A stretch of 64,000 nt of DNA, from assembly GCA_963706835.1 (NCBI GenBank), contig CAVPOB010000016.1:62001-126000 (forward strand), given 5' to 3'. Numbering within the stretch: the first letter of the stretch is position 1; each line of letters begins with the position of its first letter. Both the position numbers and the translations under genes were made by a program. Of the stretch, positions 36,084-44,388 are shown piece by piece. This stretch comes from CAVXYG01 sp963706835. Lineage in GTDB: Bacteria; Actinomycetota; Actinomycetes; S36-B12; GCA-2699445. Below the pieces are notes generated by a model. It saw only the letters and a list, made by a program, of their open reading frames with translations. It was not told the origin of the DNA and did not search any database.

Positions 36084-38192
36084 ATGGCGGGGGTGGCACA
36101 GATCCTGGCGGGACTCGATGAGCGGCAGCGGATGGCCGCCACAGCGGTTGAGGGGCCGGTGCTGATTCTGGCGGGCGCCGGCAGCGGCAAGACCCGGACG
36201 ATCACGCGGCGTATTGCGTACGCGGCTGCCGTCGGCGCGCAGCGCCCGGATCGGGGACTGGCGGTGACGTTCACGGCGAAGGCCGCCGGACAGATGCGTG
36301 CCCGGCTGTCGGCGCTCGACGTGACGGGGCTGTCGGCCATGACCTTCCACAGCGCCGCGCTGCGCCAACTGCGGCACTTCTGGCCGAGCGCGGTCGGCGG
36401 TCCCGCGCCCGGTCTGATCGCAGCGAAGGCCCCCTATCTGGCCGAGGCCGCCGCATCCCTGGGTCTGTCCCGGGACCGCTCGCTGATCCGCGACCTCGCC
36501 GCCGAGATCGAGTGGGCCAAGGTGAGCCGCCTGCGGCCCGATGACTACCCCAGCGCTGCCGGGTCAGCAGGCCGAACGCCTCCCGGCGGCATGACCGGTT
36601 CCGAGGTCGCTTCGGTGTATCGGGCCTACGGGGCCCTGCTCGCGGAGCAGGGGCGCATGGACTTCGAGGACGTGCTGTCCCTGACCGTCGGCCTGCTCAA
36701 TGATCGACCCGACATCGCCGATCAGGTGCGGCAGCGCTATCGCTGGATCACCGTGGACGAGTACCAGGACGTGTCGGCCCTCCAGCAGTCGCTGTTGGAG
36801 TGCTGGCTGGGGGAGTCCGACCAGATCTGCGTCGTCGGGGACCCCGGCCAGACGATCTATACCTTCGCTGGCGCGTCGACGGAGTACCTGGCGGGCTTCC
36901 GGCGGACCTACCCGCGGGCAACCGTGGTGCCGCTGGAGCAGTCCTACCGGTGCTCCCCGGAGATCATCACGATTGCCAACAAGCTGCTCGCCCAGTCTTG
37001 GCAGTCTGCCCAACACCCGCAACTGCGCCTCACCTCCCGGCAGCCCCACGGGCCACGGCCGCGCATCGTGGCCTGTTCCGACGATCTGGCCGAGGCAGAG
37101 CAGGTCGCAGCAGGTGTTGCGCGATGGCGCGCCGAGGGGATCGCGGCCCGCGAGATCGCGGTCCTGGTGCGCAGCAACGCCGCGACGGTGCCCATCGAGG
37201 AGGCGCTGGCCGGGGCCGGGGTGCCCTACGTGGTCACCGGTGGGGAGCGGTTCTTCGCACGGCCCGAGATCCGTGAGGCCGTCCTCCGGTTGCGGGGAGC
37301 CGCCAAGGCGGCGGCCGCGCCCGATAGGAGTCCCGGCTTGACCGCGGATGTGGCGGAGGTGCTTGCTGCTATGGGCTTCCTGGCGGCCGCTCCGCCGGGG
37401 GGGCGAGGGGCGGCCCGGGAACGCTGGGAGTCCTTGGCGGCCCTGGCCACGCTGGCGTCGGACCTCGTCGAGCGCAATCCTGAGGCCGGACTGCGCGAGC
37501 TGGTGATGGAGCTGCAGCGGCGAGAGGAGCTCCAGGCCGAACCGGTGGCGGACGGAGTCAGCATCGCCACGCTCCACGCCGCCAAAGGCCTGGAGTGGGA
37601 CGCGGTGTGGATCGCTGGGCTGCAGGAGGGAACCCTGCCGATCAGCTATGCCACGACCGCTGCTGCGGTGGCCGAGGAGCGCCGGCTCTGCTACGTCGGC
37701 ATCACCCGGGCCAGGCGGGAACTGGCCCTGAGCTGGGCGGCCCATCGCGTCGGTGAGCGGGGCAGCCGCCGTGCCTCGAGCCGCTTCCTGCAGGACATCG
37801 GCGAGGGAGAGGCCATCCTCGGATCTGGGCTCGAGGCCCAGATCGGGCAACCGCGCCCGGTCGCGGAGCCGCGGCGACACCCCCGCCTGGCTCGCTGCCG
37901 CATCTGCGGCAAGGGGCTGCCGACCCCTTCGGAGAAGGCGATGGCACGCTGCCGCAACTGCCCCGCGGACATCGATGCGGCGCTGTTGGAACAGTTGCGC
38001 CAGTGGCGGGCCAGCCTAGTCGCGGCCAGTGGGGCCCCGCCCTACACCGTCTTCACCGACATGACGCTGCAGGCGATCGCAGAGCTGCGCCCGATGACCG
38101 ACGAGGACCTGGTGCAGATCAGCGGCGTCGGGCGGGCGAAGGCCGAGCGGTATGGGCCAGCGCTGCTGACGATGGTCGCCGAGAGCCGCTGA
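36084..38192 (+). CDS. uvrD2: UvrD2-type superfamily I DNA helicase
   Basis: A 702-residue SF1A helicase. Walker A is AGAGSGKTRT (about 30-39), motif II DEYQD (about 225), motif III VGDPGQTIY, motif V LHAAKGLEWD (about 497) and motif VI YVGITRARRELAL. The C-terminus carries the tetracysteine module CRICG (about 606) and CRNCP (about 623) and then an HRDC domain, which define UvrD2 against PcrA/UvrD1. The protein unwinds DNA in repair and is essential in mycobacteria. The start at 36084 lacks a strong ribosome-binding site. Confidence 0.92.
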   Translation: MAGVAQILAGLDERQRMAATAVEGPVLILAGAGSGKTRTITRRIAYAAAVGAQRPDRGLAVTFTAKAAGQMRARLSALDVTGLSAMTFHSAALRQLRHFWPSAVGGPAPGLIAAKAPYLAEAAASLGLSRDRSLIRDLAAEIEWAKVSRLRPDDYPSAAGSAGRTPPGGMTGSEVASVYRAYGALLAEQGRMDFEDVLSLTVGLLNDRPDIADQVRQRYRWITVDEYQDVSALQQSLLECWLGESDQICVVGDPGQTIYTFAGASTEYLAGFRRTYPRATVVPLEQSYRCSPEIITIANKLLAQSWQSAQHPQLRLTSRQPHGPRPRIVACSDDLAEAEQVAAGVARWRAEGIAAREIAVLVRSNAATVPIEEALAGAGVPYVVTGGERFFARPEIREAVLRLRGAAKAAAAPDRSPGLTADVAEVLAAMGFLAAAPPGGRGAARERWESLAALATLASDLVERNPEAGLRELVMELQRREELQAEPVADGVSIATLHAAKGLEWDAVWIAGLQEGTLPISYATTAAAVAEERRLCYVGITRARRELALSWAAHRVGERGSRRASSRFLQDIGEGEAILGSGLEAQIGQPRPVAEPRRHPRLARCRICGKGLPTPSEKAMARCRNCPADIDAALLEQLRQWRASLVAASGAPPYTVFTDMTLQAIAELRPMTDEDLVQISGVGRAKAERYGPALLTMVAESR

Positions 38193-38201
38193 GGCAGCGC
38201 C

Positions 38202-38639
38202 TCACGCCGGCTGCAACAGGTAGGTGCCGCTGCTGGCCGCCACCGGATGGCCCGAGCCGTCGGTCACCTCCAGCGACAAGGTGAACTCGGCGCGCCCGTC
38301 GCGCTGGGCCCGCTCGGCGAGTCGATGCACCAGGTCCGGATCGAGTTCGGCGGTCAGCTCCACGTCACCGCGCGCGGGCTGCAAGAAACGGATCGTCAGT
38401 TCCTTCAGGATCGGCACCACGCCCTGCGGTACCAGGGACAGCGGCAGCAGCCCGCCGGGCAGCTCGGCGATGGCGAACAGCGCGCCGGCGTACATGGTGC
38501 CCATATGGTTGCCGTTGCCCTCGAACGGGAGGAAGAGACGGACCCGGCCGGGCTGCAGTTCCCGCACCTGCAGGTTGAACCCGCGCAGCGAGGGTACGGC
38601 CGCGTGCACGAGGGCGGTGGCCTCCTCGGGGCTCATCAT
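38202..38639 (-). CDS. Hotdog-fold thioesterase-like protein (DUF4442/YiiD-C type)
   Basis: A 145-residue hotdog-fold protein: FNLQVRELQPGRVRLFLPFE, then GNHMGTMYAGALFAIAELPG, where the G-T-M-Y-A-G segment forms the hotdog helix entry, and ILKELTIRFLQPARGDVE. Family members hydrolyse acyl-CoA or acyl-carrier thioesters; the substrate is unknown. The two N-terminal Met codons are adjacent, so the start is uncertain by one residue. It is convergent with uvrD2 and begins 10 bp after the ABC1 kinase stop. Confidence 0.8.
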   Translation of the reverse strand: MMSPEEATALVHAAVPSLRGFNLQVRELQPGRVRLFLPFEGNGNHMGTMYAGALFAIAELPGGLLPLSLVPQGVVPILKELTIRFLQPARGDVELTAELDPDLVHRLAERAQRDGRAEFTLSLEVTDGSGHPVAASSGTYLLQPA

Positions 38640-38648
38640 GACGGGAAC

Positions 38649-40010
38649 CTACTGGATGTCATCGTCGGTGAACCCCGGCACCCAGCGTTCGATCTCCGAT
38701 CGAACCTTCACGTGGGCGTCCAACTGGCAGGTCACCCCGGTGGCGCCGAGCCAGACGCGGTGGATGAGCGCGTACTCGGGCGGGAGGTTGAACTTCAACC
38801 CCATGCTGAACTCCGGGTTGCGCGGGTCGCTGACCTGCCCGAACAGCGAGCGCAGCCATTCCCGGGAGTAGTGGAACTCCTCATGGCGGGCGGGCTCGAT
38901 GAACGGCATGAGATAGCGCAGCATCTGATCCTCGTCCAACGTGATGTGCGGCTTGAGGAAGCCCTCGCGCTGCAGCCCGAGCATCACGGTGTGCGCATCG
39001 CCGGAAAGGGCGATCCGCATCAGCCGCCCGACTTCGCGCGGCATGCCGCCCGGCAGATCGGCGACCGCACCGAAATCGAGCACCGCGAGCCTTCCATCAC
39101 CGACGATGCGGAAGTTGCCGGGGTGCGGGTCGGCATGGAGCAGCTCGGCCCGCGCCGGCGATGCCAGCAGGAAGCGCTGATACAGCAGGCCGGCGTGATC
39201 CCGCTCGGCGCGCGAGCCGGATGCGATGATCAACGACAACGGCGTGCCCTCCACCCACTCCGAGATCAGCACGCGCGGAGCGGCGGCCAGGACGTGCGGC
39301 ACCTGGAAGTCGGGATCCCCCTCGAAGGCGACGGCGAAGCGCCGCTGCCAGTTGGACTCTGCGAGATAGTCCAGCTCCAGCAGGGCGCTCTTCTTCAGCT
39401 CCTCCAGCAGCGGCTTGATGTCCAGGCCGGGCACCCAGCCGGCGAACGCGCGGCCCATGCGCATCATCTGGTTGATGTCGGCCCGCAGCGCCTCACCAGC
39501 GCCCGGGTACTGCACCTTCACCGCAACGGGGCGGCCGTCCCGCGCAACTGCGCGGTGGACCTGACCGATGGATGCGGAGGCCGCCGGCCGGTCGTCGAAA
39601 CTGGCGAACCGAGCGGGCCAGTTGTCGCCGAGCTCCTGGGCCAGCACCGAGTGGACCACATCGGCGGGCATCGGTGGGGCAGCATCCTGCAGGCGGGTCA
39701 GGGTCGCCCGATAGGGCCCGGCCACATCCTCCGGGAACGCGGCCTCGAAGACGCTCATCGCCTGACCGACCTTCATCGCGCCGCCCTTGAGTTCCCCGAG
39801 GACGCGGAAGACCTGCTCGGCAGTGCGCTGCTGCATCTCGGCCGCCACCGCCTCGGCGGGCTTGCCGCCGAGCCGCTTGCCCACCCCAAGGGCCGCGCGG
39901 CCCGCGTGACTCAGCGGTAGCGAGGCCATCCGCGCACTGCGGACCAGGCCTCGACCCTGGATGGTGTCGCGGCGCTTGGCAGAGGGCGGCTCTTCGTCGG
40001 AGGGGGTCAC
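38649..40010 (-). CDS. ABC1/UbiB-family atypical kinase (Rv3197 type)
   Basis: A 453-residue ABC1 kinase-like protein. The family-defining K-x-G-Q segment is MKVGQAMSVFE. ASASIGQVHRA follows in the place of a Gly-rich loop, with the nucleotide Lys in VAVKVQYPG, HADPHPGNFR for the catalytic loop and AVLDFGAV for metal binding. ABC1 proteins are linked to lipid or quinone handling, and in mycobacteria this gene has been tied to macrolide tolerance next to whiB7. No whiB7 gene is seen here. The start is a GTG at 40010 with no clear ribosome-binding site. Confidence 0.88.
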   Translation of the reverse strand: MTPSDEEPPSAKRRDTIQGRGLVRSARMASLPLSHAGRAALGVGKRLGGKPAEAVAAEMQQRTAEQVFRVLGELKGGAMKVGQAMSVFEAAFPEDVAGPYRATLTRLQDAAPPMPADVVHSVLAQELGDNWPARFASFDDRPAASASIGQVHRAVARDGRPVAVKVQYPGAGEALRADINQMMRMGRAFAGWVPGLDIKPLLEELKKSALLELDYLAESNWQRRFAVAFEGDPDFQVPHVLAAAPRVLISEWVEGTPLSLIIASGSRAERDHAGLLYQRFLLASPARAELLHADPHPGNFRIVGDGRLAVLDFGAVADLPGGMPREVGRLMRIALSGDAHTVMLGLQREGFLKPHITLDEDQMLRYLMPFIEPARHEEFHYSREWLRSLFGQVSDPRNPEFSMGLKFNLPPEYALIHRVWLGATGVTCQLDAHVKVRSEIERWVPGFTDDDIQ

Positions 40011-40063
40011 GCATCCAGTGTGAACCACATCACGGCGCGGGGCAGGTGGAGCGGGCGGGCCGC

Positions 40064-40987
40064 TCATGCTGCCCGACGGATGCACCCGCAGGCCGGGTGC
40101 GCAGCGACCGGCGCGCTGGACACCGTGCCGGCGCGCAGATCGATGCGGCGGTCCCGGGCCGCGGCGTCCGGTAGTGCGGCGCCCCGAAGGACGGCAGCGG
40201 CGGTGAGGATGTGCTCCACCGCCACTGCGGTGATCAGTGCCCGGTGGTGGGTGGGCACGTGTGGCGGTTGCGGGCAGCGCCCGGCATACAGCCAATCCTC
40301 CCAGTCCGGCTGTCGGACGTCGGTCTGCAGCGACCAGCACCGCGGGCAGGCCGTCTGGCCGGGCAGCGACAAGGGGGAGAACAGGGCGTCGAACGCGCTG
40401 ATCGCCACCCGCAGTTGTGCGGCATCGGCCAGCAGCGCGCCGCGGTCGGCAACTCCCGGTGTGGCGAACGCCGTGTCGATATCGACCACGAGGCGGGCCT
40501 GGTCCGCAGCCACCAGCGCGACATGGGAGGCGCAACCGCTCAGCGCAGTGCCCAGGGGCCGAACCCACTGGGCTGCTCCCCGCAGCGCCACCGGCAGCGG
40601 GTGCGTGGCAGGCGCGACCGGCAGCGCTCCATCGCGAGCGCGGTCGGCCAGCCGCAGGGCGTCCCGCTGGTAGTGCGCGGGGTCGGCGAACGACCGGCCG
40701 GCATTCCCGTCGCCGAGCAGCCCGGCACGATCCAGCTCCTGCAGCAGGTACCGGGCCGCCTCCGTCGGCAACGGAGCAGCCAGGAGCGCCGCTTCCAGGG
40801 GCTGCGTCCCGTCCAGGCCGTGGAGCCAGGCGGGCAGGCCCGGCGGCGGGGACAGGACGGTGACCACGTGACATGCCGATCCCGCCAGCAGCAGCGGCTG
40901 TCGGGGGCGCGCGATGACGGCAGTGTCGCCCCGCAGGTGCGGCAGGGCGGGGAGGGGACGATCGGGCTGTGGGTCAGTCGCGGGCAT
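40064..40987 (-). CDS. ThiF/TOMM E1-like protein (Rv3196 type), unpaired
   Basis: A 307-residue protein resembling the leader-peptide-binding cyclodehydratase (ocin-ThiF) family. Evidence is the arrangement of an N-terminal winged-helix-like segment (YLLQELDRAGLLGD), a middle Rossmann-like part, and two Cys pairs: CPRC and CGC near the C-terminus, which form the structural zinc site in that family. No YcaO protein, dehydrogenase or precursor peptide is nearby, so it is unlikely to make a thiazole/oxazole peptide. A conserved orphan of this kind occurs beside the ABC1 kinase in mycobacteria. Function unknown. Confidence 0.65.
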   Translation of the reverse strand: MPATDPQPDRPLPALPHLRGDTAVIARPRQPLLLAGSACHVVTVLSPPPGLPAWLHGLDGTQPLEAALLAAPLPTEAARYLLQELDRAGLLGDGNAGRSFADPAHYQRDALRLADRARDGALPVAPATHPLPVALRGAAQWVRPLGTALSGCASHVALVAADQARLVVDIDTAFATPGVADRGALLADAAQLRVAISAFDALFSPLSLPGQTACPRCWSLQTDVRQPDWEDWLYAGRCPQPPHVPTHHRALITAVAVEHILTAAAVLRGAALPDAAARDRRIDLRAGTVSSAPVAAHPACGCIRRAA

Positions 40988-41020
40988 GCAGGTGAGTCTG
41001 CAGAATCGCCGGGATCCGCC

Positions 41021-42286
41021 TCACGAGTTGTCCACAGCCACGTCGCTGATCCCGCAGAACGCTCCCGCCGCCAGCGCCAGCACGCGGGCGCACCGCCTGA
41101 CCTGTGGCCATGCCACATGCTCGTCGGCAGTGTGTGCGTCCTCCGGTCGGCCCGGGCCGAATTCCACGGTGGGCAGCCCCGCCATGCCCGTCAGCAGGCG
41201 CATGTCGGATCCGTAGGGCGCGCCGATGACGCCCGGCGGGGCGCCAGCGCCGTGCAGCGCTGTCACCACCGGTTCGGCCGGGGCGGTATCGGCACTGGCG
41301 AACTGCGCGCCCCACCATTCCACCTGCGCCGGGTACCGTCCCAGCGCCGGGTCGATGCTGCAGGCCTCGGCGATGGCGGCCTCGAGCGCCGCCCTGGCTG
41401 CGGGTAGCGATTCGCCCAGTCGGACGCCGAAGCGCCCGGTCAAGACGACCTCCTCGGGGACCGTTGAGGCCCACTCGCCGCCGCTGATGGTTCCCACGCT
41501 GATCGGATAGGCCAGTGGCACCGACGCGAATCGGGGATCGACGTCGGTGCAGCGCCGCGACTCCAGGGCCCGCAGGGCGGTCAGCACCGCCGGCAAGCCG
41601 TCCAGCGGGTTGCTCCCCTGCCAGCGCAGGGCCCCGTGGGCCGACCGGCCCGGCAGTCGGATCCGAAACGTCAGGCAGCCCGCGTTTGCCGTGACAACGC
41701 GGCCGGCCGTGGGCTCGGGAATGATGGCAGCACTGCCGGCGCGCAACGGCATTCGGGACCGATCGCGCAGCAGTTGGAAGGTGCCGGCGCCCCCGTCCTC
41801 CTCTGCGCTCACTGCGGCCACCACGAGATCGCCCGCCAACCGAATCCCGCTGGCAGCCCATGCTGCGGCCGCGGCGCACATCGCAGCCACGCCGGCCTTC
41901 ATGTCTGCCGCGCCCCGCCCGACCAGCAGGTCGCCGCGCCATTGGGGTTCGAAGGCCGTCGGCCCCGCCGGGGGGACGACGTCGGTGTGGCCGAGCAGCA
42001 GCAGATCCGGCCCAGCGCCGGTTCCCGGCACGCGACCCACGGCGTCGGTCACCGAACTGCGCGCCACCTCCATGCCGGGAAATCCCGGCGCATCGGCGAG
42101 CACCGGGGAAGTCGTGACGACCGTCGGGACGCCATGGGCCGCGAGCCACTCCGCCACGACATCCTGAGCATCGGCCTCAGCGCCGGAACCGCCCACCGAC
42201 GGCACCGCGATCAGCTGCTCGGTCAACCGGCGCAGGTCGGGGTCCAACTGGTCCAGCGCGGCGCCTACCGCGTCCTGCCACGACAT
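41021..42286 (-). CDS. M20-family metallopeptidase (ArgE/DapE/ACY1)
   Basis: A 421-residue two-zinc aminoacylase/peptidase. Metal and catalytic positions are clear: LLGHTDVVP (His and the Asp), GRGAADMKAG (bridging Asp), VSAEEDGGAGT (catalytic Glu pair), EPTAGRV (metal Glu) and AHTADEHV (last His). The dimerisation-domain His is in GRSAHGALRW. It deacylates N-acyl amino acids or cleaves a small peptide; the exact substrate cannot be told. It lies 33 bp upstream of the TOMM E1-like gene in the same direction, so the two may be cotranscribed. Confidence 0.87.
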   Translation of the reverse strand: MSWQDAVGAALDQLDPDLRRLTEQLIAVPSVGGSGAEADAQDVVAEWLAAHGVPTVVTTSPVLADAPGFPGMEVARSSVTDAVGRVPGTGAGPDLLLLGHTDVVPPAGPTAFEPQWRGDLLVGRGAADMKAGVAAMCAAAAAWAASGIRLAGDLVVAAVSAEEDGGAGTFQLLRDRSRMPLRAGSAAIIPEPTAGRVVTANAGCLTFRIRLPGRSAHGALRWQGSNPLDGLPAVLTALRALESRRCTDVDPRFASVPLAYPISVGTISGGEWASTVPEEVVLTGRFGVRLGESLPAARAALEAAIAEACSIDPALGRYPAQVEWWGAQFASADTAPAEPVVTALHGAGAPPGVIGAPYGSDMRLLTGMAGLPTVEFGPGRPEDAHTADEHVAWPQVRRCARVLALAAGAFCGISDVAVDNS

Positions 42287-42313
42287 CGCATCGCCTCCTC
42301 CGCGAAAAGCGCA

Positions 42314-42344
42314 GGCCCCGGCCGAGCTGCTGCTCGCCGGGGCC
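42314..42344 (-). terminator. Rho-independent-type terminator after the DUF5679 gene
   Basis: Arms GGCCCCGGC (42314-42322) and GCCGGGGCC (42336-42344) are perfect complements with a 13-nt loop. On the minus strand a TGCGCTTTTCGC stretch follows. It lies 20 bp after the DUF5679 stop and before the M20 peptidase start. Confidence 0.65.
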
Positions 42345-42364
42345 CGTGCGGTGGACCGGAGGGG

Positions 42365-42523
42365 TTAGGCCTTGCCCAGGATCCGGTTGACGTTGGTCCC
42401 GCACACCGGGCACTTGCCCTTGGCCATGCGGGTGCCCTTGGCATTTACGACGACCTCGCCGGTGAACTCGCGCTTCTCCTTGCACTTCACGCAGTAGGCG
42501 GTGCCGGTGAACTGCTCGGCCAT
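42365..42523 (-). CDS. DUF5679 zinc-ribbon protein
   Basis: A 52-residue protein, short enough to be missed by length cut-offs. It begins MAEQFTGTAYCVKCKEKREF and ends with KCPVCGTNVNRILGKA. The two CxxC pairs form a zinc ribbon, and the whole sequence follows the DUF5679 pattern found across actinobacteria. The ATG at 42523 is behind GTGAGGAGAAG. The small size and basic charge suggest nucleic-acid or ribosome association, which is only a guess. It has its own terminator downstream. Confidence 0.88.
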   Translation of the reverse strand: MAEQFTGTAYCVKCKEKREFTGEVVVNAKGTRMAKGKCPVCGTNVNRILGKA

Positions 42524-42648
42524 GGTCTTCTCCTCACCACTTCATCGACCGGATTGATCCGGAGCCCGCATCGGGCCATAGCCGCAACGATAGGGCCACT
42601 CTCGAGGACTGCGGCGCAGCGGGCTGCGGCGCGTCTCTTCGTGCTCGT

Positions 42649-44025
42649 TCAGATCGATGGATCGCTGGGATCCCCCGAGGCGTCCGGAGCGCCGTCGCTC
42701 TCATCGCCGTCCCCGGCGTCCTCCTGAGCCCCCGGGAGCAGTTCGCCGGGCAGTGAGAGGCCAGAGCGGGCGAGGAAGTCCTGCGGTGACTCCAAGTCCT
42801 CGGTCGTGGGCAGCAGGTCGGGGTGGGCCCACAGCGCGTCACGGGCCTGCGGACCGCCATCGGCGGCCACCGCGGCCCAGAAGGCAGCCGCTTCCCGCAG
42901 TCGGCGCGGCCGCATCTCCAGGCCGATCAGCGTGGCGAAGGTCTTCTCCGCCGGCCCGCCCGCAGCCCGGCGACGTCGCATCGCCTCGGCCAGTGCATCG
43001 GCGGCGGGCAGCGGTGTGCCAGCAGCTTCGGTCACGACAGCCGACACCCATCCCTCCACGAGCGCCAGCAGCGTCTCGAGGCGTGCCTTCGCTGCTTCCT
43101 GGGCCGGCGTGTCCTGGGGCTCGAAGACGCCGCTGGACAGGATCTCCTGCAGGCCGGACGGGTCGCCGGGGTCGATGTCGGATGCCGCCTCGGCGATGCG
43201 GTCGAGATCGACATGGATGCCCTTGGCGTACTCCTCCACGGCACCGGTCAGCCGAGCCCGCAGCCACGGCACATGGGCGAACAGCCGCTGGTGCGCCGCC
43301 TCCCGCAGGGCCAGGAACAGCCGCACCTGGTCCACGGGGATCTCCAGCCCCTCGGCGAAGGCGGCGATGTTGGCCGGTATCAGCGTGGGTCGGCCATCGC
43401 TGGTCAGCGGCACCCCGATGTCGGTGGCTCCGAAAACCTCCCGCGACAGCGACCCCAGGCCCTGGCCGGCCTGCATCGCGAACATCGCCGAGCCCATCTG
43501 TCGCGCCATGCCCAGCAGCGGTCCGGCCATCTCGCCGAGGTCCATGCCCGGTGGGAGGGCATCGCGCAGTTGCGGCGGCAGGGCGTCCGGGTCCGGGGTC
43601 TGCCCCGACATCATCGAGCCGAGTGTCGCCTGAGTCTGCTCGGCGATCGGCTCGATGAAGGTCCGCCAGGCTGGCAGCGTGCCGACCACCCAATCGGAGC
43701 GACTCCATGCCCGGCCCGCGCCGGGCGAGGCCGGGAACGTGGTCCGGTCGTCCAGCCACAGCTCCGCCAGCCGTACCGCGTCGGCGACGGCTGCGCTGTC
43801 CGCGGCCGATGGGCTGGGATCGCCCTCCGCCACGGCATGCTCCCGGGCGACCTGCGTGGCCAGATCCCAGTTGACGGCGCCGCTGCCGCTGCCGCTGGCG
43901 CGCATCATGCGGCCGAGTTGCTCCAGCATGGCCCCGAACTGGTCCATACCGCCCCCGAAGGGGGGCCGGTTCGGGCCGGGGTCCTCGTCGCTCGGCTGGA
44001 AGCCGAAAGGGGGACCGCTACTCAT
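42649..44025 (-). CDS. Zinc-dependent metalloprotease-like protein (DUF2342, Rv3195 type)
   Basis: A 458-residue DUF2342 protein, usually annotated as a zinc-dependent metalloprotease or hydrolase. It begins with a Pro/Gly-rich low-complexity region, then long helices. The expected metal segment is FLALREAAHQRLF, which keeps E-x2-H and gives no classic HExxH, so protease activity is unproven. The C-terminal 50 residues are acidic. The start is the ATG at 44025 behind CCAGGAGGCG. It is divergent from the small membrane protein/PDZ protease/UPF0182 operon, as in mycobacteria. Confidence 0.8.
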   Translation of the reverse strand: MSSGPPFGFQPSDEDPGPNRPPFGGGMDQFGAMLEQLGRMMRASGSGSGAVNWDLATQVAREHAVAEGDPSPSAADSAAVADAVRLAELWLDDRTTFPASPGAGRAWSRSDWVVGTLPAWRTFIEPIAEQTQATLGSMMSGQTPDPDALPPQLRDALPPGMDLGEMAGPLLGMARQMGSAMFAMQAGQGLGSLSREVFGATDIGVPLTSDGRPTLIPANIAAFAEGLEIPVDQVRLFLALREAAHQRLFAHVPWLRARLTGAVEEYAKGIHVDLDRIAEAASDIDPGDPSGLQEILSSGVFEPQDTPAQEAAKARLETLLALVEGWVSAVVTEAAGTPLPAADALAEAMRRRRAAGGPAEKTFATLIGLEMRPRRLREAAAFWAAVAADGGPQARDALWAHPDLLPTTEDLESPQDFLARSGLSLPGELLPGAQEDAGDGDESDGAPDASGDPSDPSI

Positions 44026-44211
44026 CGACGCCTCCTGGTCCGTACAGCACGGGACCCTTCCACGGTAGACCGGTGCGGCGGCGGTTGCCGAAGCCCGCAT
44101 GCTCCGGCCGGTGCTATTGCGCCCACAGCGCAACGCCAGGCGGTCAACGGCGCGTACGGATCGCTGGGGTACCGTGCAGGGCAAGCAGCCCATACCGGGT
44201 GGGGAGGTGCC

Positions 44212-44388
44212 ATGTCCGCACTGCTGTGGCTGGCGATCCCGGTGCTGGCCACCCTCGTCGCCGCCGTCGTCGTGCCCGCCGCGGCCCGCCGCCGCAGCCG
44301 AGAGTTGACGGCGACTGAGCGGGCGGCGCGCGTCCGGCGGGCACTGCAACCGCGGCACGGGCGAACCGGACGCGGAAACGCCGGATGA
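44212..44388 (+). CDS. Small single-pass membrane protein
   Basis: A 58-residue protein: one hydrophobic helix (LLWLAIPVLATLVAAVVVPA) then a strongly basic tail (RRRSRELTATERAARVRRAL). It starts at 44212 behind GGGGAGGTGCC, and its stop overlaps the start of the PDZ protease gene by 4 bp (ATGA). The overlap shows that it is translated together with the protease. It may be a membrane partner or inhibitor of that protease, an idea drawn only from the coupling. It is too short for most gene callers. Confidence 0.7.
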   Translation: MSALLWLAIPVLATLVAAVVVPAAARRRSRELTATERAARVRRALQPRHGRTGRGNAG

